This document shows, piece by piece, positions 27,812 through 37,680 of a stretch of DNA of 64,000 nt. The position numbers and the translations under genes are program-made. The stretch covers positions 49,356,001-49,420,000 of the forward strand of contig CM044320.1 of the NCBI GenBank assembly GCA_024291935.2, in the 5' to 3' direction. This DNA is from Okapia johnstoni. Its lineage: Eukaryota; Chordata; Mammalia; Artiodactyla; Giraffidae. How positions within the stretch are numbered: position 1 is the stretch's first letter; each line of letters begins with the position of its first letter. Below the pieces are notes generated by a model. The model searched no databases. It worked only from the letters and a program-made list of their open reading frames with translations, and was not told where the DNA came from.

Positions 27812-27993
27812 TTGTTGCCACTTCTTCTGACTATCTTTTGCTTCTGTTAGGTCCATACCATTTCTGTCCTTTATTGTGCCCATCTTTGCATGAAATGTTC
27901 CCTTGTTGCCACCTCTTCTTAATATCTTCTGCTTCTGTTAGGTCCATACCATTTTTGTCTTTTATTGTGCCCATCTTTGCATGAAATGTTCCT
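27812..27993. repeat. 91 bp tandem duplication within BovB
   Basis: TTGTTGCCAC...GAAATGTTCC occurs at 27812-27902 and 27903-27993 with a constant offset of 91 bases and several mismatches. 91 is not a multiple of 3; the second copy is read in another frame on the minus strand. Confidence 0.9.
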
Positions 27994-28360
27994 TTGGTAT
28001 CTCTAAATTTCTTGAAGAGATCTCTAGTCTTTCCCATTCTATTGTTTTCCTCTATTTCTTTGCACCAATCACTGAGGAAGGCTTTCTTATCTCTCCTTGC
28101 TATTCTTTGGAGCTCTGCATTCAAATGGGTATATCTTTCCTTTTCTCCTTTGCCTTTCACTTCTCTTCTTTTCTCAGCCATTTTTAAGGCCTCCTCAGAC
28201 AACCATTTTGCGTTTTTGCATTTCTTTTTCTTGGGGATGGTCTTGATCACTGCCTCCTGTACAGTGTCTCGAACCTCCATCCATGGTTCCTCAGGCACTT
28301 TGTCTATCAGATCTAATCCCTTGAATCTATTTGTCACTTCGACTGTATAATCATAGGGGA

Positions 28361-28408
28361 TTTTTAAACAGCAACAAACACATGGCTTTTTAAACAGCAA
28401 CAAACACA
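28361..28408. repeat. 22 bp direct repeat, 4 bp apart
   Basis: TTTTTAAACAGCAACAAACA plus CA occurs at 28361-28382 and 28387-28408, just beyond the truncated 5' end of BovB. Confidence 0.85.
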
Positions 28409-28517
28409 CAGGACTAAGCAATTAGTTATCTAACATCCAATATGGCCTAAATAGAGTCAGTGTTTAGTTCTGCCTCAGCAGACTATAGCATAGAAAGGAC
28501 TCTACCACCTAGTTTAT

Positions 28518-28705
28518 AGGGGCGTCCTCGTAGTTCAGACGGTAAAGAATCTGCCTGCAATGCAGGAGACCTGGGTTTGATCCCTGGGTTGGGAAGATAC
28601 ACTGGAGAAGGGAATGTCAACCCACTCCAGTATTCTTGTCTGGAGAATTCTATGGACAGACCATGGGGTTGCAAAGAGTCAGACATGACTGAGTGACTAA
28701 CACTC
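28518..28705 (+). mobile_element. Bov-tA SINE with internal deletion
   Basis: Head GGGGCGTCCTCGTAGTTCAG. In the body the usual stretch between GGACAGA and CCATGGGGTTGC is missing (about 25 bases). Confidence 0.88.
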
Positions 28706-28724
28706 ACTTATACATGACTTATCT

Positions 28725-28945
28725 TGTATCAGACACTTTAAAACATTTTGCATATGGTGTTTCACTTAAGATTCATAACAATCCTATGAGGTAGACTTAT
28801 TCTTATCTCTCTCTTAAAGATAAGGGGACTTAGTTACACAGAAATTAAGTAATTTGCTCAAGGTCCCACAGATAGTAAATAGTAGAGCTCAGATTTGAAC
28901 CCTGATAGGCTCAGTTCCAAACTCTATGTACATACCCACTATATC
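28725..28945 (-). repeat. MIR
   Basis: AACAATCCTATGAGGTAGAC, AGTAATTTGCTCAAGGTCCC and AGATTTGAACCCTGATAGGC in reverse MIR order. Confidence 0.78.
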
Positions 28946-29071
28946 ATGCTTTCCTTCTAGTTAAGATTGCATTCCTAAATATTATCTTTTGACATTAATC
29001 TCCCCAAATCCCTAATTCCTGTGAAACGTTCCACAGTTTCATCCCTATCCCCAAAACTTTTTCTCAGACAT

Positions 29072-29253
29072 TTCCCTGGTGGTCCAGGGGCTAATACTCC
29101 CCGGTCCTAATACAGGGGACCTGGATTTGATCCGTGGTCAAGGAGCTAGCTCCCACATGCTGCAGCTACGAGTTCACACCCCACAACTAAAGATCCTGCA
29201 TGCTGCAACTAAGACCCAGCAGAGCTAGATAAATAGATATTTAAAACAAAAAA
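29072..29253 (+). mobile_element. CHR-type SINE
   Basis: TTCCCTGGTGGTCCAGGGGC to an AAACAAAAAA tail. Imperfect duplications (CCAAAACTTTTTCTCAGACA and CCAAAACTTCTTCAGAAACA) flank it. Confidence 0.85.
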
Positions 29254-29588
29254 CCAAAACTTCTTCAGAAACAGCCTATTCTCCCTCTCCCACCTCAGGT
29301 GTCTTTTCCACATCTGTCTCACTGGTAGAAAGCTGCAACGGAGTACAAACTAGAGAGAATTGCTGCCAATACTAAACTAGGTAAACCTGGTCTCCATCAC
29401 ATAATTCTTAGATTACAGGATCTCAATTCTTCTCTTGGAGTTGCTTGCTGAAAATTTTAGAACTCAACAACAGACTCCTGATCACCTGGCAGGTGACTGT
29501 TTTAGATCACTGTTTTTGAAAAAGCAAACTCTCAAACTCTTGAATTACGGTTGATAAAAATTAGCCTTAACTATTTAGTTCTTGCTAA

Positions 29589-29797
29589 TGGCTTCTCTGG
29601 TGGCTCAGTGGTAAAGAATTCGCCTGCCAATGCAGGAGACGCAGTTCAATTCCTGGGTTGGGAAGATCCCCTGGAGAAGGAAATGGCAACCCACTCCAGT
29701 ATTCTTGCATGGGAAATCCCACAGGAGCCTGGTGGGCTACAGTCCATGGGGTGGCAAGAGAGTCAGACACAACTTAGTGACTAAACAACAACAACGT
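29589..29797 (+). mobile_element. Bov-tA SINE
   Basis: GGCTTCTCTGGTGGCTCAGT through GACTAAACAACAACAACG. It is followed by a C-rich tract at 29812-29832. Confidence 0.92.
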
Positions 29798-29811
29798 TTT
29801 TTTAAGTTTAT

Positions 29812-29832
29812 CCACCGCCCCCCCCCGCCCCG
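29812..29832. repeat. C-rich tract (G-rich on the gene's sense strand)
   Basis: The C run is broken by single Gs; on the NR1H4 sense strand it reads GGGG C GGGGGGGGG C GG. Confidence 0.85.
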
Positions 29833-29924
29833 GTTTATCTCTTAAGGAGCCACAAAAATATGTTTACCTGGCTTTTCAACACCTACTTTTGTCACTACCA
29901 TTTCTCTTTCTAATTAATTAATAA

Positions 29925-30177
29925 ATCTATTTATTGGCTCACTGGGTCTTCATTGCTGCAAGCAGGGGCTACTTTCTAGTTGTGGTGCACAGGCTTCTCC
30001 TGTTGCAGAGTATGGGCTTCAGAGCACGTGGGCTTTCAGTAACTGTTGTACATGAGCTCGGTGGTTGTGGTGCATGGGCTTAGTTGCCCAGATGCATGTG
30101 GAATCTTCCTTGACCAGGGATCAAACTCATGTCCCCAGCACTGACAGGCAGATTCTTAACCACCAGGGAAGTTCACT
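29925..30177 (-). mobile_element. CHR-type SINE, long form, reverse
   Basis: GGGTCTTCATTGCTGCAAGC, GCTTAGTTGCCCAGATGCAT and TTCTTAACCACCAGGGAAGT, in the reverse orientation of the CHR family. Confidence 0.85.
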
Positions 30178-30589
30178 ACAATTTGTAATTATCTTTTTAC
30201 CTTAAATAAGTTTAAAAGTTCTGACTTTAAATTATCTTTGGAAGTTGTCTAATGTCACTCCAAAGTAGACAAATCTGCAGATAAGTAAGTAGTCAAAGGG
30301 CGTTCATCATACTTCTATACTCCCTCTGGCAAAAAAAATTACCATGAAATAAGAGAAAAACTCAACAAAATATCACAGTCTATAAAAATGTTTGAATACA
30401 ACTTGATCAGTGTATCAAAAATGTTGACGAACCTCAGAAAGACAGAAATCGGAGTAAATTTATGAAGAAACATGGCCCAAGACTGGTGCAGAAGAGTTCA
30501 GGAGTAGTAGCAATGGGGAAGTTCCAAGTTCAGATACAAGTAGATGCAGAGAGGGCCCTAAAGCATTGATGGGGAGCACTGGGTTAAGC

Positions 30590-30920
30590 CAAGGGTTGGC
30601 CAACTACAGGTTAAAGGATCAGTTTAGCTCCCTGACTATTTCTGTATGGCCCACAACCTGAGAATGATTTTTACACATTTTAATGGTTGAAAGAAATCAA
30701 AAGAAGAATATTTGTAGTATGTAAAAATTACACGACATTTAAATGTCAGCATCCATAAATAGAGTTTTATTGGAACAAAACCATAATCATTCATTTACAT
30801 ATCTACTGCTGCACTACAATGGCAGAGTCAAAGAGTTGTGACAGAGACCTTAATACCTGCAAAGCCTAAAATACTAACTTTCTGCCTCTTTACATACAGA
30901 AAAAGTTTGCCAGCCCCTAT
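30590..30920 (+). mobile_element. Ancient DNA-transposon-type repeat (same family as 15470)
   Basis: The fullest copy in the window: GCCAACTACAGG, CTATTTCTGTATGGCCCACA, AATAGAGTTTTATTGGAACA, AATGGCAGAGTCAAAGAGTT, GTTTGCCAGCCCC. Confidence 0.75.
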
Positions 30921-30953
30921 GCTAAGCCAGGGATAGCAGTAGTACTTGCATGC

Positions 30954-31220
30954 TGCTGCTAAGTCGCTTAAGTCATGTCCGACTCTGTGCGACCCCATAG
31001 ACGGCAGCCCACCAGGCTCCGCCATCCCTGGGATTCTCCAGGCAAGAATACTGGAGTGGGTTGCCATTTCCTTCTCCAGTGCATGAAAGGGAAAAGTGAA
31101 AGTGAAGTCGCTCAGTCGTGTCCGACTCTTAGCGACCCCATGGGCTGTAGCTACCAGGCTCCTCCGTCCATGGGATTTTCCAAGCAAGAGTACTGGAGTG
31201 GGGTGCCAGTGCCTTCTCCA
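30954..31220 (-). mobile_element. BOV-A2 SINE with target duplications
   Basis: Short GCT tail at the low end and two Bov-A monomers. ACTTGCATG occurs at 30945-30953 and 31221-31229. Confidence 0.93.
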
Positions 31221-31475
31221 ACTTGCATGCAGTCTCAAGCAACAAATCCGGGTCAGTGAGGGAGGGCAAGGAGGAACAGGGAATCCTTATGCCCAGATGA
31301 CAAGGACCAGAACATTCCATCTAACAGCAAATCTTGTCCTCCCTCCTGACAGGGAAAAGCAGGCTACAGAAACACAAAGAGCATCCTTAGAGAGGTGGGC
31401 AAGGAATCTCCTTGTCTACTCAATGAGATTACTCTTGTTTCTAGTCATTTAGGAATTGTCTTTGCACAATTAAGT

Positions 31476-31548
31476 GCTTCCTCTCTCTTGAGTCAATCAA
31501 GAGAGACAGAAGACACAAACTATTATTACCAGAAAAAAAGAGGGCCAT
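31476..31548. repeat. Direct repeat copy 1 with a 9 bp stem palindrome
   Basis: About 73 bases resembling 32179-32253 (GCTTCCTCTCTCTTGAGTCA...AGAGGGCCAT). Within it CTCTCTTGA / TCAAGAGAG form perfect 9 bp arms around a 5 base loop (31483-31505). Confidence 0.75.
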
Positions 31549-32178
31549 CCTAATAGTTTTATGTAGCCTCAATGTGCCAGGAAGAAACACACGACCATTT
31601 TAATAGTTTTCTTTATTCCTGACGACACCTCTGGAGTGGGGTCCTCCATCCTGCAGGCAATCCTGTCATGCCCCTAGTCAGCATCCTCTCCTCTCCTAGA
31701 CTTTGTTACAACCTTTCCTTTTCAATCTCTCAACACCATGTCCATATTTCTGACTCTCAGCTAATGACTGAGGTTCTTATTTGACTGACAAAATTGAACC
31801 TTTCATAAGAGAATTTCCACGTGTACCACCATGAAATCCATCAATTGGTCTGTATTTGTACTACATAATCTGCCTTCCTTCCTTTTACTGGACTGGTAAG
31901 GATGGACTGGTCCTCTTCTAAACCAAACCTACCTTAAAATAAAACCCTCCCTTAGCCCTCATCCTTCCACTCATTGCCCTGCTTCTCTGCTCCTCTTTAT
32001 GACAAGACTTCTTTAACAAGTAGTCCACATTGGCTGTCTCTACTTGATCTCCTCCCTTTTCTCTTAAACCCATGCCAATCAGACTTTACCCCACTGCAAC
32101 TGAAAAGGATCCTCCACTTGCTTCAGTTCTCAGTGCTCATCTTGACTGAATTACCATCAGTGTTTGATACAAATATAT

Positions 32179-32253
32179 GCTTCCTCTCTTGAGTAAATCA
32201 AGATAGAGAGAAGACATAAATTACTACTTTCAGAAAAAAAAAAAGAGGGCCAT
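32179..32253. repeat. Direct repeat copy 2
   Basis: GCTTCCTCTCTTGAGTAAAT...AGAGGGCCAT, a diverged copy of 31476-31548, about 700 bases away. The family is not recognised. Confidence 0.72.
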
Positions 32254-33187
32254 TACTGCTAATCCCATGGAGATTAAGAGCATAATAAAGAAATATTACC
32301 TTAAAAATTATATGCACCTTCTCTATATCTCTAATCCTGTGTTTGTAAGGAGGGAAGATAGTTCTGTGGAAATAGAGACTATCCAAATGACCAAAAAACA
32401 AAATGCAAAACACACAAAAAATGAAACCACAAGTGGTTATCAGTGTTTGCCTCTGGGGAGCAGGAGTTGAGGTGGAAATGGTTGGGTAGGGGCTTTTCTA
32501 CCATTTGACTTTTGAAAAACGTGTGCTCATTGCTTTGATAAAATGTCTCAGTGCCTAAAGGAATTGAAAGCAAAAATCCACTGAAACCCTCACCCCTACT
32601 GGGTATCTTTGGGAGAATGAGGGTAAGTATAATGTCACTCTGCAGGATTTTGCCTAGCAGGTCTTTCACAGCCATCTAAACTCCCAGGTAGGCAAATTCC
32701 CAGGAGTTGGAGGTTTACACTGTTCCCATTAGTCACTACTTTCATATTTACATACTGCTTATATATTTAAACTTTTTTTCTTGTTTAAATCTAATTTTTA
32801 TTGTCTTCAGTTTCTCTTATATCACTGCTCTATATTTATTTAAAATATCAATTTTTATCCATTGGAAATCACCCTTCTACCATTTCATTTTTCTGCATGT
32901 TCTTTTAGATACTGTTTTATTACTTTTGTAATTTTAACCTTTTTTGTTTGTTTTACTGATTTCTCTCTTTTATATATTTTAGCTCAGCTGTCTGAACTGT
33001 TTCCCTACTTTGCTTTAAATGGTGACACTGAGTGCAAGAAGTTTGTTTGTTTTATTCACCATTGCATTTCCTATGCTTAGAATAATGCCTGGAATATAGC
33101 TGGTATTTAATTATATTTACTGAAAAAAACTGAATTAATTCAAACTCCCAGCAGCTAGAGGCTTAATTAGTTAACTAATAGGAAGAG

Positions 33188-33872
33188 AGAACTAAGATCA
33201 TGGCATCTGGTCCCATCACTTCGTGGTAAACTGATGGGGAAAAAGTGGAAGCAGTGACAGATTTTATGTTCTTGGGCTCCAAAATCACTGTGGACAGTGA
33301 CTGAAGCCTTGAAATTAAAAGACGCTTGCTTCTTGGAAGGAAGCTATGACAAATCTAGACAGCATATTAAAAAGCAAAGCAAAGACATCATTTTGCCGAC
33401 AAAGGTACGTCTAGTCAAAGCTGTGGTTTTTCTAGTAGTCATGTACAGATGTGAGAGTTGGACCATAAAGAAGGCTGACTGCTGAAGAAATGATGCCTTC
33501 GAATTGTGATGCTGGGGAAGACTCTTGAGAGTCCCTTGGACTGCAGGGAGATCAAGCCAGTTAATCCTAAAGGAAATTAACCCTGAGTATTCACTGGAAG
33601 GACTGATGCTGAAGCAGAAGCTCCAATGCTTTGGCCACCTGGCATGAAGAGCCCAACTCACTGAAAAAGACCCTGATGCTAGGAAAGATTGAAGGCAAAA
33701 GGAGAAGAGGGCAACAGAGGATGAGATAGTTAGATAGCATCACCAACTCAATGGACATGAATCTGAGCAAACTTTGGGAGATAGTGAAAGCCAGGGAAGC
33801 CTGGTGTGTTGCAGTCCATGGGCTCGCAAAGAGTCGGACACAACTTAGTGACTGAACAACAACAACAACAAA
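33188..33872 (+). mobile_element. BovB LINE, 3' fragment
   Basis: Encodes a broken C-terminal ORF2 piece (TKVRLVKAVVFLVVMYRCES) and the 3'UTR. It ends at GTGACTGAACAACAACAACA. Decayed, with stops and indels. Confidence 0.92.
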
Positions 33873-33925
33873 TGATCCAAATTAGGGAGGCTGGATGAAG
33901 ACAAGCATAACAATGATAAAATATC

Positions 33926-33992
33926 AGGAATTCATCAACAAAATATGAATTCAACAATATGTTGAATTCAACAAAATGTTGAATTCATCAAC
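33926..33992. repeat. Cluster of GAATTCAACA direct and inverted repeats
   Basis: GAATTC flanked by CAACA/TGTTG occurs repeatedly, including the perfect palindrome TGTTGAATTCAACA at about 33960-33973. Confidence 0.75.
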
Positions 33993-34004
33993 AACAATAG
34001 CGTT

Positions 34005-34400
34005 TGCTTTTTGAACACTCAAATGTGCCAGGTACAGAGCTAGATGTTTTAAAATCAATATCTTATTTTATTCTTCATGGAAATCCAGTGATAACAATAA
34101 TAATAGTGGATGGACATTTATACTATGTTAACTGCTTTATACACATTACCTTATTTAAATCTATGTCAAAGGGCTTTCTTGAAAATGAAAGGTGTTAGTA
34201 CATGTAGTCTCGAGATAAAGCCTGTACAAAATCATCACTCAATATATGTTATTTATCTGTCTCTCATCCTCACATTACCATTACCATCATGTCATCTTCC
34301 TCCTCCTCATCTTTATTATCATCCTCATTTTACAGGTAAGGACTCTGAAGCCCAGAGACATTAAGTAACTTGGAAGAGAATCAGCTGGTTGGTATTCAGG
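34005..34400 (-). repeat. MIR, two partial copies or one expanded
   Basis: CTCAAATGTGCCAGGTACAG, ACACATTACCTTATTTAAAT and, after an intervening block, CCTCATTTTACAGGTAAGGA and ATTAAGTAACTTGGAAGAGA. Confidence 0.6.
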
Positions 34401-36304
34401 TTATCTGCCTTCTGAGTCCTACTCTTCCCAAGATTTTGTAACACTTATTACAAAAGGCATCCCATGCAGTGAAATTCTTTAAACCCCACCCCTTGAATCA
34501 CACTCTAAGATAATCTGACCTATACAGTTCTTTGAGTTCCTTATTGCATTTTATAAAATCAGACCTCAAAATCAAATAGGATTTCAGTAAGCTTATAAGT
34601 AAGTCAGGGTATCTCAACTCTGAACCATTAACAAAAGATCTATTGGAAACACTGTATTTGCCCAATATACCACAGTTGTTTCAATATTTCTGGAATCTTC
34701 TCTTAAACTTCAGAACTAAGTCTAATGTGGGTTCACTACCTTATATAAAAATCTGTTCAAACGGATGAAAAGCCTCTCATTTACTCATAAAATGCCTTTT
34801 AAAAGTTCTACCATTTTCTCACTGATAGGCTAGACTTTCCTGGCATGGAGATGGGTTGTGAATGACATTGACCTATGTGTGAATGCAGCCATTTGAAATA
34901 TCCAGTCAGATGCAGATCAGTTTTGTTAGCTGAGGCTTGAGGTTTGAATCAAAATTCATCCAGACCTTAGCATATTTCCATATGCTCCACTGATAACTGA
35001 AGGGGAGGGACAGGTCTCGATTTAATCTAGCGCCAAGCAAGTGACAGTCACTGTCACTCGGCATTATGCTTGTGTTCTGCAGTTATTACATTTTTAAAAA
35101 AAGAATCAGAATTTATCTTATTGATGCCATAAGTACTTATATCAAATAAAACCTTAAGAAAAATTAAAATATTTCTAACAGAAACAGATATAGAGAGCAA
35201 TGAAATCAGGAAGTTTAACAAAGTTTAAAATCTTTCCTTTGTTTTTAAGTTTTAAAAAATTTTCTCGTGGGTATGTATGAGTGTATATGTGTGTGTTTAA
35301 AGTATTACATGCATGACTGATCTGAGTGACGTCCTAAGGCAAGAGAGCTACCAGGATCTTTGCATATAAAAATCTAACTTAATCCTCACAAACTCTGTGA
35401 AATAGATATTATCCCTAGTTTGCAGACTGGAGGTTCAAAGAAGTTACATATTCTGTCAGCTAAGGACTGGTTAGCTGGATGTGTGAACCCTCTACTGTAA
35501 GGGCAGGACAGTTGAACACAGTCTTTCCCAGACTCCCTTGCTGCTAAATGTGGATATAATTTAACCTCTGACAAACAGATCCTCTTGTAAGATATTTGAA
35601 AAGTGGAAGTGAAACAAGAGCTGTGCTTCTGCTGTTTGTGCTGGCAAGCAGGATCGCAAAGTTCTGCTATGGCAGCATCTTGGTTTCCAGCTGCTGGCTT
35701 CCAGGGCACTAAGAGAGTTGTCACAGGGCCTTCATCTTTTGTATGTACAGATTTAGCAGGCACGCCATGGCTCTGGAGCCAGTAATTACAGTAAAGCAGC
35801 TCTCTGATCCCTAAAGGGCAGATATGGTGCTGTGTTCCTGAAGTCAACAGTTCTTTAGCTTCCTGACTCCCTATCTTCTTGGACAACAACTGCCGTGGCA
35901 TTCCAGTTCTGCCTCGACTTAGACTGTCCTCCTGGAACACAGCACAGACGCTGCTCCTCTGCCCTTCCAACTTACGGATTCTTCTCTGCTTGAAATTCCA
36001 TTTCTGCTTTACTTTGTTGAACACTGACTAATTAATATGTTAAGTAACTTGCTTAGTCAGCCGAGAAGTACAGATTCAATGCATGCCTGTCAAATCCCAG
36101 CGCTCACAGTCCCTTTGATGGAACATTATGCAGTGATATTCCTTTTGCGTGTGGTAAGTGCAGATACCCAAGGGGTGTGGGGTGGGGACATCAAGTTGGC
36201 CAAGCTGTTAGGCCCACAGGTGTTGGTTCTTTGGCTTGTACTCTACCCTATTCTGTGCACCTCTTCCCCATTCACTAAGCTAGAACAATTTTCATTTGTT
36301 TCCT

Positions 36305-36500
36305 CAAGTGTGTCGGTTGCTCAGTTGTGTCTGACTCTTTGCAACCCCATGGACTATAACCCACCAGACTCCTCTGTCCATGGGATCCTCTAGGCAGGAA
36401 TACTGGAGCGGGTAGCCATTCCCTTCCTCAGGGGATCTTCCTGACCCAGGGATTGAACTCTGGTCTCCTGAATTGCAGACAGATTTTTCACCAAGAAAGC
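36305..36500 (-). mobile_element. Bov-tA SINE
   Basis: GTGTCGGTTGCTCAGTTGTG through ATTGCAGACAGATTTTTCAC in reverse order. The head is slightly decayed. Confidence 0.9.
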
Positions 36501-37017
36501 ATGAGGGAGCCAATTATTAACTTTTCAGTCACTAAAGCCTAAGCCCCAAGACCCCAGACACTAATAAAATCTCCCCAAATTGGAAGAGGCAGATAATCAA
36601 AGAGTAATGACACACTGAATATCTGAGAAGGTCCTGAACTCTGTCCCTCCCACCCCCTAATTCTCAGACCGAGTCCTGGGATTAGGTTTACTGAAAGCTT
36701 ATAGGAACTCCACATCATTGGGGAATCTGAGAATAGAGGGATTCTTGTGCTTTTTCCAGGGGAGACTATGGGGAGGCCCCTGGGGTTCCCTGCACCCAAT
36801 GAGGCACAGAAGCAAGTGATATGGCCACATGGTTTCCCTGGAGAGCCAGGCATTCCAGGTGACACTGTGGGGCTGGACAGGAAGGAGGAGTGTGGTCAGG
36901 ACACCAGGATAGTGCCTCAGAGACCTTTCCCACTAATGACTGAAGACCAGAAAGAACATTCTCCCACAGATGCTGGACTGAGTCCCACCCCTGGGCCCAA
37001 TCCCTCCACGTGCATGC

Positions 37018-37215
37018 GTGCGTGCTAAGTAGCTTCAGTGTGTCCGACTCTGTGTGACCCTATGGACTGTAGCCTGCCAGGCTCCTCTGTCCGTGGGATT
37101 CTCCAGGAAGGAATACTGGAGTGGGTTGCCTGACCCAGGGAATGAACCCGTGTCTCTTACACCTCCTCTGCTGGCAGACAGGTTCTTTACCACTAGCACC
37201 ACCTGGGAAGCCCAA
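37018..37215 (-). mobile_element. Bov-tA SINE with internal deletion
   Basis: CGTGCTAAGTAGCTTCAGTG through ACCACCTGGGAAGCCC. The GATCTTCC part is missing between GTGGGTTGCC and TGACCCAGGG. Confidence 0.88.
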
Positions 37216-37467
37216 TCCCTCCACAATGCTATGTAATTCTGGAATTCAGAGGAAATCTCAGAAAAATTCAGTAGAATCATCCTGAGTTAATGAAATGAGG
37301 TTTCCACCAGGGCTTGAAATTGGATTAAACCCAGTTACACAACAGAAGAAATATTTTTCTTGCATGCATACCCTGAGTGTTGGGCTCTCTCACTGCACAA
37401 CTTCCAGTTAATTCTGATCCTGGACTCAACTCTTTTAAAATTAAGGTCAAGGAGAGTTACTGCTCTA

Positions 37468-37680
37468 GAACAGGAGTCAGCAAATTACAGGCCCATGAGC
37501 CAAATTCGGCCCACTGCCTGTTTTTTATTTTCCTGCCTATTTTTGTAGGCTAAGTAAAGCCACTCTTTCATGGCTGAGTTTGCCAAGTTGTGTAATTGCA
37601 ACAAAGACCGCTACAGTGCAAAGCCTACAGTATTTGCTATCCATCTCTTTACAGAAAAAAAATTGCCAACCCCTGATATA
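37468..37680 (+). mobile_element. Ancient DNA-transposon-type repeat (same family as 15470)
   Basis: AGTCAGCAAATTACAGGCCC, GAGCCAAATTCGGCCCACTG and AATTGCCAACCCCTG. Confidence 0.72.

Larger units (their letters stand above)
26094..28360 (-). mobile_element. BovB LINE, 2.3 kb, 5'-truncated, interrupted by a SINE and a tandem duplication
   Basis: The minus strand carries the 3' tail, the C-terminal ORF2 region ([36 protein letters not shown]), the RT core and the segment between endonuclease and RT (YDYTVEVTNRFKGLDLIDKV, RIARRDKKAFLSDWCKEIEE). A Bov-A SINE sits at 27140-27261. A 91 bp tandem duplication (27812-27993) shifts the frame near the start of the RT region. Beyond 28360 follows a 22 bp direct repeat (28361-28382 and 28387-28408). 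Confidence 0.94.
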
